Assembly (NCBI GenBank): GCA_964017185.1
Contig: OZ024871.1
Span: 31,348,488 to 31,412,487 of the forward strand
From: Rugalucina vietnamica
Lineage: Eukaryota > Mollusca > Bivalvia > Lucinida > Lucinidae
Reading direction: 5' to 3'
Length of the DNA: 64,000 bases
Each line of letters opens with the position of its first letter. Positions within the stretch are counted from its first letter, which is position 1. The notes below the pieces were generated by a model, which was not told the DNA's origin, did no database searches, and worked only from the letters and a program-made list of their open reading frames with translations. A program made the position numbers and the translations under genes. This document shows, piece by piece, positions 11,541-22,892 of the stretch.

Positions 11541-11819
11541 CATCAGGAAAACATGTCCGTAAAATGTATACCCCCTTGAACCCCACTTTTAAATAGAAAA
11601 ACTGGGGTATGGAGGGGTATACCTAATTTTCTTATTTTTGCTCCAAAACATAGATTGTGGGTACTCGTTAGAACCGCCTCGGCGAGGCGGTTCTAACGTG
11701 TACCCACAATCTATGTTTTGAGCAAAAATATGAAAAATATTGAAAAATTTCTACTGAAAATTTTCATTTTTGACAACTTTGAAAATCTCTGTATATTGCA
11801 TTGGCATGTTTTCGTAATG
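11541..11819. mobile_element. Palindromic MITE, family H2, copy 1
   Basis: Bounded by CATCAGGAAAACATG and CATGTTTTCGTAATG. The centre (about 11643-11729) is a long palindrome with arms of about 40 bp: AAAACATAGATTGTGGGTAC, then CGTTAGAACCGCCTCG, then the reverse complement. Units 2 and 3 lack it at the equivalent place (CTCCCTCCTTCAAACG), so it inserted in unit 1 alone. Other copies are at 16947, 24460, 29153 and 55659. Confidence 0.75.
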
Positions 11820-11895
11820 TCAAACAGCCATCTAGAAAAAAAAATTAAAACTGAGATCCTTTAAGAGCAGTTAAAACATTAATGAGAAAGGGGAT

Positions 11896-11939
11896 GGGCC
11901 ATACCGCGGTTTCGACTATTAAAGTCTCGTCAGTGACCC
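11896..11939 (-). ncRNA. Hammerhead ribozyme, type I, intact
   Basis: Minus strand: stem I strand GGGTCA, core CTGACGA, stem-loop II GACTTTAATAGTC (GACT/AGTC), core GAAA, stem III ACC-GC-GGT with a 2-nt loop, scissile TA, then TGGCCC closing stem I (six pairs including one G-U). Predicted cleavage falls between plus positions 11902 and 11901. All conserved core residues are present. The very short stem III is typical of Penelope/retrozyme hammerheads. Confidence 0.9.
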
Positions 11940-12275
11940 TTTAGATTTGGCAACATGGAGCCAAAGAGAATTACTGAAATTTCGCAACTTTCACTAGGGT
12001 AGTCGATACAAAGACTAGTATAATCTAAATAATGAGATTAAATACATTCAACATTGGTAAGAAAACGAATCTTAACCGATAATAAATTTCGGATTTCTCA
12101 GAATATCCTCGCTGATCTCAAAGGACCAAAAAGGAAATATAACCTGCACTATGGATGATGTACGGGGAGACTTTTTAGGGCCGCCACACGGCACAACACC
12201 AGCTGCAGTAATAGCAAATAAAAATTAAAACTGAGATCCTTTAAGAGCAGTTAAAACATTAATGAGAAAGGGGAT

Positions 12276-12319
12276 GGGCCATACCGCGGTTTCGACTATT
12301 AAAGTCTCGTCAGTGACCC
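12276..12319 (-). ncRNA. Hammerhead ribozyme, type I, intact (second of tandem pair)
   Basis: Identical in sequence to the copy 380 bp upstream: GGGTCA, CTGACGA, 13-nt stem-loop II, GAAA, 3-bp stem III, TA, TGGCCC. Transcription across both would release a 380-nt monomer by double self-cleavage. Confidence 0.9.
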
Positions 12320-12427
12320 TTTAGATTTGGCAACATGGAGCCAAAGAGAATTACTGAAATTTCGCAACTTTCAACAGGGTAGTCGATACAAAGACTAGTA
12401 TAATCTAAATAATGAGACCAAATACAG

Positions 12428-14250
12428 CCCTGTCAGCAGATGATCGTTATATTCGTACTAGAGTGTCCGCATCATACAAGATTTACTCTCTGAATGGTGC
12501 ATTTAAACAACTACCTGAGAAGGGCGGACAGCCTCACATTGTGAAGTTGGCAGTTGTTTCACTTCGAATACATGCTTCAGTCGGCTGAAGACTATCCAAC
12601 TAGAATTCAAAAGTGTATTTACAAGCTACCTAAAATCCCCAAGCGTGTGACAAACACAAAGGCTTATCGCCTATTTCCAGATGCTGGAATAACCAAATAG
12701 TTCGAAAGAATGTGCATTTTGACGTTGCTCGACATATAAGCAAGGACCCTCCACACAAAGGTAACGAAAATGGTTTACATGTAATAATTATGTTTATCAT
12801 AACACTTTGCCGACGGAGTACATATGGTATTATGGACCAAGAGGAATCGATAGAAAAAAAAATAATTTAGGCTTTGAGATTGTATATGAAACACGATCTG
12901 ACAGATTTTCATATTTACTATTTACTGAGGTCCTTTGAGGTAGATGTCATATTATTAACAGTTGGTGGTCATTTTCTGTACCTAATTCTCTATAGTGAAA
13001 TTTTATTTTGTCATCACAGTCATACCGCAAGGTTCATATCAAATATAACAGAATGTTTAAGAACATTCCTGGACACTCGTGTTCATTATTATGGCTATTT
13101 TAAGTCCCAAACCTTAAAACATGATCAGTTTGCGTATATTTAAGTAAAAACGTTACCTTAGATACATCTGCGTTCTTTCTCTTAGTCTCGTCTTTTAAAT
13201 TAGCTTCGCCAATAATGATCTTGTCTTTGGGCTTTGCAATTTTATGTACAGATGTAGGTTAAGCGTGATATGTCAATTTCTTCGAAAACTATCCAGTTTC
13301 TTATTACAAAATGTCTTGTATATCTCACGTTGTACAATTGCTCAGTGGCGAAAATCTCTTATAAACATAGACATGTAACGAAAATCTTCCAATCGGATAT
13401 ACTGAGCTGCGCTCGAACCCGCATCGTCGGGGTAGAAATCAGGCGGGCGTCATGACCATGAGGCTTAAAGGTCCGCAAGAATTCCTTTACAGTCTCCACC
13501 TATTACACACATATGCACAATATGATTGGCACAGACATCTAATCTTATATATGCATTTACAAGCTGTATATTCGACACTAGAAATCACAAAATGATGTTT
13601 CTGAATTTCCTTCCTTACAACCATTCGTAGAAGGTCTGAACCATTCCTGGGCACGAAAATCACTCACATACTAGCACACAGATTGAAGGAAACTGATCCT
13701 ATATTTACAAACATTTTAATATGCAAAACATAAAAAGTTCTTGTCAATGTTGTTTTTATCCCGTATTTCCTTCTCCAGAGTCATTGGTTCAGAGAATTAA
13801 CAATAACTAGACTGCTAAAGGCTACAAAAGACAATTCCGCAAACAACCAAGAACCCGACAAAAACTAAGATCAACCATTATCAACAAGTGTACAAGTAAT
13901 TGAATTTGATATGTATAAGTGACTGTAGATCGAAGACATTTACCATACTCCCAGGCTGATCAATTTTTCTCTGCATACGGATTTGAGTATTTCTTTGACT
14001 TTATCGAATTTTGACTCAATTAGTGTCACAAATGTCATATTAGCAAAATGTCTACTACTATTCCATTACATTTCCTGATATCTAATATATGACTTTTACT
14101 GAAAAGGCCACATATATAAAACAACAAAAACTTAAGAAAAAATATCACGTATCACGTATGCCTTAGATATGAAAAAAGCTTCAATTCCACTTCATCGTAT
14201 GATCAGTCGAAGAAGATAACTTCTCGAACACACACACACGCACGCACGCA
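12428..14250. other. Unit 1 backbone without genes
   Basis: Non-coding duplicated sequence paralogous to 24000-26400 and 37740-39960, with several deletions relative to those copies (for example, the stretch at 24320-25060 is missing near 12790). It contains one SINE-like head at 13390-13460. Short ORFs are not conserved between paralogs. Confidence 0.6.
13390..13460 (-). mobile_element. tRNA-like SINE head
   Basis: The minus strand reads GTCATGACGCCCGCCTGATT followed by a degraded B box (GGGTTCGAGCGCAG). Better copies are at 25588-25658 and 39255-39325, where the B box is GGGTTCGAGCCCAG. The remainder of the unit is not tRNA-like, so this is a SINE promoter region rather than a tRNA gene. 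Confidence 0.5.
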
Positions 14251-14280
14251 CGCGTGCGCGCGCGCGCTCGTGCGCGTATC
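14230..14280. repeat. CA/CG alternating purine-pyrimidine microsatellite
   Basis: CACACACACGCACGCACGCA followed by CGTGCGCGCGCGCGCTCGTG. Alternating purine/pyrimidine tract with Z-DNA potential. Paralogs at 26401-26460 and 47965-48025 have different lengths. Confidence 0.85.
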
Positions 14281-14488
14281 GTAATGAATCAAGCAGCTGG
14301 CTGGCCGCACGAATGCAAGGAAGACCAAAATAGACTGGTTTCTCACGTCTTTGAAGTTGGGGATATAGTTTATTTTAAATTACGGATATATTTGTCGATT
14401 TTGTGGTCGTTTATGCGTATGTGGCTTCTTTACAGCTAAATTTTGTGATAGACGTGCCATGTTTTACAAGTACCTTTGGCATATTCAC

Positions 14489-15561
14489 TTTAACAAAAGC
14501 TTTTACCGTATGGTGTATACATTTCGCAACTGATTAGGTTTGCTAGAGTCTGAAATCATATAGTGGACTTCAACGCGTGATAGAAATGTTTAATAGCCAA
14601 ACTTCTCCAGCAGGGCTATCGGTCTTAAAAAAAAAAAAAAACATTTTCTAAATTTTATCGCAGACCCTATGAGTTGATTTCCAAATTTAATGTTGGGTTC
14701 AAGACTCTTTTACGTGAGGGCCTTTTATGGTGACTTTGTTTACAAATTTAAGAAATTTATAGGAGAGAATAAGTTTTATTTTCAGTTCAGAAAAACCATA
14801 ACACACTACAGACGTATAGGTTATAACTTGAATGTTATGCGACACTCTGCATGCTTAGTTTTCCACTCAATCATGGTTGATAACTATGCTGCCTTCTTTA
14901 ATTGAACGCCGGCGGATCGGGCGTCAGACTCTATGATTAACCCGACACAAAGCTATTCATTTTAATTGGTTGGGGCCGGAGCTACTTGTCTGTTGCTTGG
15001 CACACCGGGGTTCAACTGGTGTTTTGCTCGGGTTTCAGTAAGTTATTTGGCGCCCGGAGATCTCCATAGTCGGGCAGCTTACTGAATCTGTTGAGTCCTC
15101 GGTTTTGATTCATCAGGGTGGTTATCATGAGTTATTCGTTTGTCCTTGATGATTCATTGACTAGTCAGAGATTCACCACGAGGACCGAACAACTAACTAA
15201 ATGTTGTGAACCACTGCACAAGATGAAGGTGAGGTTAGGCGCCTGTAAAACCGATTTAAGCCCCCCAATAATGTAATATTACTGATCGTTCCAAGGCGAT
15301 ACTTCTGTTGTGGTTCTATTTGTTTTGTGTTTTGGAGTCGATTTTTGTGCCGTTTGAGCCTTATGTACGTTTTCATATTTTAGTTAAGTTCGTGTAACTG
15401 AGTGGCCGCCTATTGGGGAATAGCTGCTCACTCGGCTTACGATATGTTTTTCTTGGTATAAGTACCTAAGTGTCATTTTAGTTTTTTCCCACCCCTCGGT
15501 TTGTGGAGTGCGAATTTCTTTCTGATTGTATCATTTCCTGATCATTGCCTACCCTTTTATG
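14489..15561 (+). mobile_element. Penelope-like element, severely 5'-truncated (unit 1)
   Basis: Begins in the RT C-terminal coding region (plus strand reads YGVYISQLIRFARV, then frame-broken LLREG, YKFKKFIGE and NVMRHSACLV) and continues through the long 3' tail to GCCTACCC at the 3' end. Unit 3 lacks it: there, TATTCACAGCAACATCGCTC is contiguous at about 43920. A near-identical insertion is at the same site in unit 2 (26673-27760), so insertion preceded the unit 1/unit 2 duplication. Confidence 0.75.
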
Positions 15562-16946
15562 CAGAGCAATATCGATCGGATCTTAAATCCTCTCAAATAT
15601 CTTATTTTATCGAATATAGTCCTGATACAATATTTACGTGCCCATTCGCATATCATTTTAATTTTCATATTCAATTATATTTTGCGTTTCGCAGACAATA
15701 ATATAGCTGCACCTTTTATTGAAGATGATGTATTGTCTTCTTGGTGTTCGATACTCAAACCAATATCCACAGACCCAATTTCTTTCGCAGAATAAGGAAA
15801 CTACATGTGTGTTGACACTTGAACAGGATAACTAACGTAGCGGGAAGATGTAACCAACCATGCGCTTTTATGATCACGTTAGTGGAAATATATTTTCATA
15901 AAAACAGAATCTTTTCATGCAAGGATTTTATGCACTGCAATATGCTAAAAGACGTCTGGAGTTTCAAACTATAATATCATAGAAAGACGCATTTGACTGG
16001 ATGTTAAAATAAAACCAAGATAAATATGCATTTCTTATAGCATTACATAGGCAAGTGACATTTTGAGATGTTATACTACCATCTCTCATACTTCACAGGA
16101 TAGTGTCTAGATACTATATGAATGGGCATTGAATGTTGTTCGTGATCACGCAAATCATGCAAATGCACAGAAAAAAATGAATTTAAATTTAAAAATGCTT
16201 TAATAAAACACGGTATTGAAATCCTTAAAGCCAATTTGTAATTGACAGCATTCTCAATAACAAATTATTTACTTTGCCCAACAGCAGACGATTTGCTGAC
16301 GGAATCGTCTATCGCACATGCGCTCTGTCGCGAGAAAATCTGTCAGAAGGGTTGACCAACTTAATAATACTGGCTGACAAGTATGCTCAATATGCTGGTC
16401 TGCACTTAACAGAATGCAGATTCAGATAAGTTTTTGACACTCTTCAGAGTCCCATTCATAATGCCTGTATTCAATTTTATCTGTTCTGCTGTACCCAGCA
16501 AATATGTGTTGTACAGGGGGAATTTAAATCAAAATTAATACGGAGTTTGTAGACAGTGTAGACATGATGGACCGTAAACAATAAATGACCCAAGGAGCTC
16601 TGGACCAACCGGTTTAAATTTCTGCTTAGCTGTGTTCCAGGCACTGTTGCATACTATATAAAATGTAACGTTTTTTTATTTTCTATTATTATCATTATTA
16701 TTTTTTATGAATTAAATTATCACCATCAATATCAAATACACTGGGAAAAGTTATTCAAATAAAATGGAATGTACCAAGACCTTCAAGACTTTGAATATTC
16801 ACTGTGACGTGCACTGACTTTAATGCTGGAGATAATATCACATACTATCACAACTGTCATTATACAGCTATCTGAGGACACATAACGGTGACCTTCTATG
16901 GATCGTTGTCAGATCTAGCAGCAAGAGAGATCGATGTTACATCGAT
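15562..16946. other. Unit 1 backbone without genes
   Basis: Paralogous to 27761-29152 and 43920-45310. A small open stretch after TTTCGCAG (15694-15795) looks exon-like but is disrupted in the unit 3 and 55-kb paralogs. No gene is supported. Confidence 0.55.
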
Positions 16947-17222
16947 CATCACGAAAACATGTCCGTGTAATGTATACCCCCTTATACCCCACTTTTATAT
17001 AGCAAAACTGGGGTACGCAGGGGTATACCTATTTTTCTTATTTTTGCTCAAAAACATAGATTGTGGGTACTCGTTAGAACCGCTTCGCCGAGGCGGTTCT
17101 AACGTGTACCCACAATCTATGTTTTGAGCAAAAATAAGAAAAATATCAAAAATTTTCCTCTGAAAATTATCGATTTTTGACCTGAAAAAATTACTGTGTA
17201 TCATATGGGCATGTTTTCGTAA
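16947..17222. mobile_element. Palindromic MITE, family H2, copy 2
   Basis: CATCACGAAAACATG at the left and CATGTTTTCGT at the right, with a central near-perfect palindrome at about 17053-17135 (arms AACATAGATTGTGGGTACTC and its complement). Also present at the equivalent place in unit 2 (29153-29904), but absent from 45310 and 53070. Confidence 0.75.
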
Positions 17223-17778
17223 ACTGATTGCAAACACACTACCTACCCTTCCACCTAACCACTTAGTACAATCCCTCTTCTACTTATATCCAAAATTGCA
17301 AGCTTCTAGCCATCTTCTGTGACTGCAATGACCGATTTATGTCGGACCTGCTCGAAAGCTTCGAAGACCGGTTTTTCTCGCGTCGCGGCTCAAATACGGA
17401 TGGGCACACACTCTTTGCGCATGATGACGCAAACACCCCTTTCAACGAGAAAGCTGAAAACAGTCTTGAAACATAAACAGATACAGATGTAAGCAAGTTT
17501 CACATAGATGGAGATGTAATTACTCTATTTACAGATTTATAGAAGCAAATAAAACCATTATCACAGATACTGATGGAATCACAAACTGCAAAAATGAAGA
17601 TGGACACACGTTTATTACATATTAGAATGGAACCACCATAATCACAGATAACAAAAAAAGACAATTAATACCAGATGAAAAGTCGCACAGATGATGACGG
17701 ATTCATTTTATTACATATGCAGATATAAACAATTTTAATAATATATGCAACTGATTTTATCTTTATCCCAAATGCACT

Positions 17779-17781
17779 ATG
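17779..17781. other. Target-site duplication (ATG), left side of TIR element copy 2
   Basis: ATG at 17779-17781 is repeated at 22516-22518. The unoccupied paralog at 30464-30466 has a single ATG in the same context (AAATGCACTATGATGGAAA). Confidence 0.85.
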
Positions 17782-18322
17782 TACCCTAGAATCCAGCCAG
17801 GGTAATTTTTGAAGGAGGTGACATCTTCTGCTATAGTTGGTTTGAATGCATTTTTGAATAGTTTTAACCTTCCCATAAATGGTTTAGGTGGGCTGCTCTG
17901 GAATTTTTTTTGGCAGATAGGTTTACTCACACCATGTTCTGAGGTACCATGGGAATATACGCATTCCATACAAAGCAGATTTTTACATCATTTATGGGGT
18001 CATTGTGCTTTTTTGATAAATAAAACAATGCACATTTATGCAAATACTTTGAATATAAATAACTTCACACAATTCAAAATGTATTTAAAGATCATAAAGT
18101 GCTATAAATCCTTTATAATGTAGGGTTTTGTCATGCCAAGTTACCCCACCCACTTTCAAGCAATGTGCGTGTTCGAAATTTATCTATAGCTTTGCGTTTT
18201 AGATACTTTTATTTGAAACATTATCATTGATTGAGATTACACTCTGTCTTTGTGCCTATCTGGGAATTTGTATATACAGCTGACCGTTTTCGGTCTGTTC
18301 AAAGTTATTGTACTTTAGCTTC

Positions 18323-20818
18323 TCACGGTAAAGGCTGGAAATGGTATCGAAAAAAATGTTGAAACAATGTCAAGTCGATCACTGTCAGATATATAATCAT
18401 GAGGCTTAAAGTGTCAAGAAAAAGTTATGAAACAAACAAACAAACAAACACTTACGCAAAATAATGGAAAAAAATAAAGAGGTATACCTACAAAAGTTCT
18501 GGTATCTCTGCCTCTGACAGCTCTAAATAGCTGAAATGGTGTTTTATGATTACTTAGACTTGATTCTATAGGCTGGTTTTCAGAAAAAATAATCTTATGG
18601 CTTAAAATATTAATATTTTTGATGAATGCATTGAAAATAGAGGAACAATGCGAACAGATAAAAGGTGTGTACACAAAAAAGTTCTTGTTTCTAGGCATTC
18701 AATGCTCATTTAGAGCTGAAAATAGTGTAAAATAATTGCTGAGATAATTATCTTTTATTATGATTTAAAAGTTTAAATCTTATATTGAAATCATAGATAA
18801 TTAAAGAAAAAAAATGAGGAAAAATAAAAGGGGTATACTTATGAATGGCTGAAAATGGCGTCAAATGATTGCTTCGATTTTGATTCATAAGCTTGTATTC
18901 ATATACATAAATCATGTGACTCTTTAGAGCCTCCATTGTCAAAGTGTTTTACGTTACCTCATATTGCCATTTATATGATGGATTGAGTAAAATAAAGTTT
19001 GAATTGAATTGAATTGACTCAAAGTTGTAATATTTTTATGAAGGCATAGAAGATATGGGGAAAATGTGGAAAAAGTAAAGGGATATACGCACAAAAAAGC
19101 TTGTATCTTGGTCTCTTACGAGCCTGAATAGCTGAAAATGGTAACAAATGATTGCTTTGACGTTGTTCTTTAAGCTTGCATACATATAATATTATATAAA
19201 TCACATGACTCTAAGTGGTGATAATTTTTATGAAGGCATAGAAGATGGTGAAAAATGTCAGAAAAATAAAGGGGTATTCTTACAAAAGTTCCTGTTTCTA
19301 GTCAAACAATGATTATAAAGAGCAGAAAATGGCATCAAACAATTGTGTAGACAACTAATTATTGGTTTGTTATCAGATAAGTTAATCATATGATTTCAAG
19401 TTTAAAAAAAATTATTGAAATCATAAATAGTTAAAGAAAAATTGAGGAAAAAATAAAGGGGTATACTAACTTAAGTTCTTGCATCTCGCCTCTGGTGGCA
19501 CAAAATGGCTGAAAATTGTGTTAAATGATTGCTTTGACCAAGGGACGTTGGTTGGTATTCAGATATATAAACCATATGATTAAATGTATTAATGATTTTT
19601 ATGAATACGTAAAAAATATAGAAGAAAAATGTGGAAACGATGGCAGAGTATACATACAAAGTCCTGGTATCATGGCATCAGATGACCATAAAAAGCTGAA
19701 AATGGTGTTAAATAATTGCTATGACAATTATATTTTGGTATGAACTTAGATGAATTTATAAAATGATTTCAAGTTTAAAAATATTATTGAAAACATAGAT
19801 AATTAAAGAAAAAGTGAGGGAAATAAAATGGGGTATACCTACAACAAATTTTATATCTTGACCTCTGATGGGCCGGAATAGCTGAAAGTGGTGTCAAAAG
19901 ATTGCTTTAACTTTATTCTATAAGTTGGTATTCTTTTATATAAATCAAAGTGACTCTGAGTGCTAATATTTTTTATGAAAGGCATAGAAGATGGAGGAAA
20001 AATGCGGTAAAAATAAAGGGGTATACTTACATAAGTTCTTGTTTCTAGTCAACCAATGATTATAAAGAGCTGAAAATGGCATCAAATGATTATTTAGACA
20101 ATTATCTATTGGAGTGTAATAATATAAATTATTCATATGGTTTCAAGTTTCAAAAATATTATTGAAAACATAAATACTTTTACAAAAATTGAGAAAAAAA
20201 TGAAGGGGTATACTAACATAAGTTCTTGTATCTCGGCCTCTGGTGGCCTCAAATAGCTGAAAATGGTGTTGAATGATTGCTTTGACCAAGGCTCATTAGC
20301 TGCTATTCAGATATATTAACCATACGATTAAATGTTTTTATAATTTTATGCATGCGTAAAACTTATTGGGAAAAATGCGGAAACAATAACGGGGTGTACA
20401 TACAAACGTCCTTCTATCATGGCCTCAAATGGCCATAAAGAGCTGAAAATGGTGCAAAATGATATCCAAGACAACTGTCTTTTTGTATATGTACAAATAA
20501 ATTAATTATGTGATTTCAATTTTCAAAAATATTTATGAAAACTTAAATAATTAGAGAAAAAATGAGGAAAAATTGAAGGGGTATACTTACAAAAGTTACT
20601 GCGTCTTGGCTTTTTATGGCCCTATAGAGATGTAGATGGAATCATAAGATTGCTAAGACAATGCTCTATTGGTCCATATTCAGATATATAAATCGTGTGA
20701 CTTTACCTTTCAATCTTTTTAAGAAATAAGAGCAAAATGCAGACAAATAAGACATTGACTCACAAAATTACCTGTAAATTGGCTGCTAATTGACCTGTAA
20801 GGCTTCAAATGTCATCCA
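18323..20818. repeat. Tandem array of about 186-bp monomers (TIR element copy 2)
   Basis: Exact mirror of the array at 8375-10870, with GCTGAAAATGG recurring every 182-191 bp. Confidence 0.75.
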
Positions 20819-21867
20819 ATTACATGTATTGCTAAGGCACTGCACAGTTGCCTGTGATATATAATACCATAATATAATTTATAGTTTCATTTAAATGGGA
20901 GTAATAATTCGGAAAACTTTTAGACAGAGTATCAATAATATGCATTAAAGTTGGTGGAGTAATTCTGTGTGAAATAATGCCATACTTTCAAAAGATCATG
21001 AGGTTTTTAGTGTAAAATGAGACTGCACTTTATACTTTTGCTTACAAACAATATTTAATGCATTGGAAAGTAACTAATAAATAAGAAACAAGAACCAATT
21101 TATATACTACATTTTAGCAGACTTTTCATAGGATATATAGCTTTTTGTCATAGCATACATCAATACATCATACCTCCATACATCAATGAATTTGAGCAGT
21201 ATGCCAAATAAAATTCAAGAGTAGCCAACTTGATCCTTCATCGGGAAGGTGAGGACTACTTAAAAACATTCAAACCAACTATAGCAGATGTCACCTCAAA
21301 CTCAAAGTATGAGAGATACAGGTTTTTGTGTTCTAGGATAAGAGACAATATTTAATTTCAGTGTATAGTAAGGTAAGTATCAGAAATATTCCAAAATAAT
21401 GCTTAAGCGTCCATACAATTGGTATCTTGTGTTTGTACTGAGCTTGACCATTACCAAATATACCTAAATTGATTTAATATGCATCATTCAGCTCTAAGAA
21501 AATGCCACAAACTTCACTTTTAACATAGTCTGGATTGTTTTAATGCATTACACCCTCGGTAATTAGTTATGGTCTTGTCGGGCTGTCAGTCGCGTAGCAG
21601 CCACCGCTCCTGTGCATAGAGACAAGTATCAGTTCTTAGTTCACATTTCTTTTGCCATTAACTTGAATCAGTCATTGAAAAGGAAGAATGTCTAATTTAG
21701 AAATATTTTCAAACCAAGACTTCGTGAAAATATTCACTAGTACAAATGCGCATGTAGTTGATTTTACGCTGTTTGATACCATTGATGCATTACCACATTT
21801 AGGTATAACCTTAAGTATAGGTGCATACAGTTTAGTAAACAGATTTTATTGCTTTTCACTATAAACT

Positions 21868-22028
21868 TCCATGGTGCAGTGGTTATGTCACTTGCCTTGT
21901 AAACCAGGGGTCGCAGGTTCGATCCCGGGCTTCTCCAGTCCGTCGGATGGGACTATAAACCGAGGTCCCGTCTCCATATGACCTTAGCTGTTGGTGGGAC
22001 GTTAAACCCCAATCAACCAACCAACTAT
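21868..22028 (+). mobile_element. tRNA-derived SINE inside TIR element copy 2
   Basis: Plus-strand copy of the SINE at 7165-7325. A box TGGTGCAGTGGTTA, B box GGTTCGATCCC, tail AACCCCAATCAACCAACC. Confidence 0.8.
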
Positions 22029-22655
22029 TATTGCTTTTCAGACTATTGTTTAAGCATGTTAAAGAGGATAGATTGTCAAAAATAAACTAACCATAAGAAG
22101 ATTAACATTAAAATCGCATACATGCATATTATTAAGGTGGGTGGGGTAATTTTACATGTTAAGTGGTAAAAATATTAATACAGAAATATGTTTTAGCAAT
22201 ACAGGTGTTTCATAATCGAATCAATAGTTTCTAAAATTGTTTAAAATACAAAAGCAAGCCATACAGACAGGGAAAATGACTGGATAATGGAAAGGTATGT
22301 AGTTGTCTGTTTATTAGATTTAAAGCTTATTTCATAGCAGTACCATACAACATCGCCTGATTAGACTATCGTGCCAAAAAAATTTCCAGAGCAGCCCGCC
22401 CAATCCTTCTTAGGGAAGGTTAGGACTAGCCAAAAATGCATTCAAACCAACTATAGCAGGAGATGTCACCTCCAACGCTAAATATGCGAGATACAGGATT
22501 TCGGGTTCTAGGGTAATGATGGAAACACTTTTAAAACAAATACGCATACACGAATTTTGATTATGAATCTATTTGCGTTTAGTAAAAGCAGACATCAGTG
22601 CAATAACGTAAGAAACTTTATTTATTCTCAAGTGTCGGTTTTACTGCATAGAATA

Positions 22656-22892
22656 TGAGCCTGTGCGTGAGAAAACAAACAATTTGTGTTCCGACCAGGT
22701 CCGACACAGACCAGCCTGTACAGTCACAGAAAAAGGCTAGAAGCTTGAAATTCTGGGTATAAGTAGAGAAGGAATCGTACTATCCGTGTAGCGAAAACAA
22801 AGGCGCTGATCAGCTTCGCAGTTACTGCGAAGCTGATCTGCGCCTTTGTTTTCGCCTATGCAGATTGTTGGTTTTCCCTTGCGGCGGCTCAT
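22656..22892 (-). mobile_element. Palindrome-centred MITE, family H1, copy 2
   Basis: Same structure as 3145-3382. Central hairpin at about 22797-22855 (GGCGCTGATCAGCTTCGCAG / CTGCGAAGCTGATCTGCGCC). Confidence 0.75.

Larger units (their letters stand above)
11843..12427 (-). mobile_element. Hammerhead retrozyme-like repeat, about 1.5 units of 380 bp
   Basis: Two tandem copies of a 380-bp unit; the sequence 11846-12050 repeats at 12226-12420 with only a few changes. Each carries a complete type I hammerhead ribozyme on the minus strand. Unit body landmarks on the plus strand are AACTGAGATCCTTTAAGAGC, CATGGAGCCAAAGAGAATTA and GGGCCGCCACACGGCACAAC. Absent from the equivalent place in units 2 and 3 (CTAAAAAAAACTGCCCTGTC). 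The tandem dimer with hammerheads is the arrangement described for small metazoan retrozymes. No coding capacity, so mobilisation would be in trans, plausibly by Penelope-like RTs. Confidence 0.8.
2990..17781. repeat. Segmental duplication unit 1 (interrupted by insertions)
   Basis: Backbone sequence here is paralogous to 22516-30466 and to 30464-45364. Anchors include GCAGACATCAGTGCAATAA (3081, 22584, 30551), the stretch around AGACTGTGTAT (3650, 23200, 31131), the TAA microsatellite (3835, 23385, 36440) and GTAGCTGCATTGTAGTATC, which is intact at about 23826 and 36957 and split by the transposon at 6677/11412. Insertions specific to this copy are the Penelope-like element (3862-6280), the 4734-bp TIR element (6678-11411) and the retrozyme dimer (about 11843-12427). 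No conserved reading frame explains the unit. Confidence 0.8.
17782..22515 (-). mobile_element. 4734-bp non-autonomous TIR transposon, copy 2 (inverted relative to copy 1)
   Basis: Reverse complement of 6678-11411 with exactly the same length: paired coordinates sum to 29193 throughout, so there is no net indel. Several internal ORFs encode identical peptides in both copies, and I noticed only isolated substitutions (for example 11291 versus its mirror). It sits at the boundary between duplication units 1 and 2. Different target duplications (ATT versus ATG) show two separate insertions rather than one palindromic duplication. Confidence 0.9.

Noticed and set aside
14254-14439. Arg/Ala-repeat ORF over the CG-rich microsatellite
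   Set aside because: Microsatellite translation; the frame is not conserved at 26430 or 48010.
6678-22515. One large palindrome or assembly-inversion artefact
   Set aside because: Different 3-bp target duplications and separate empty sites show two independent insertions, although long-read confirmation would still be useful.
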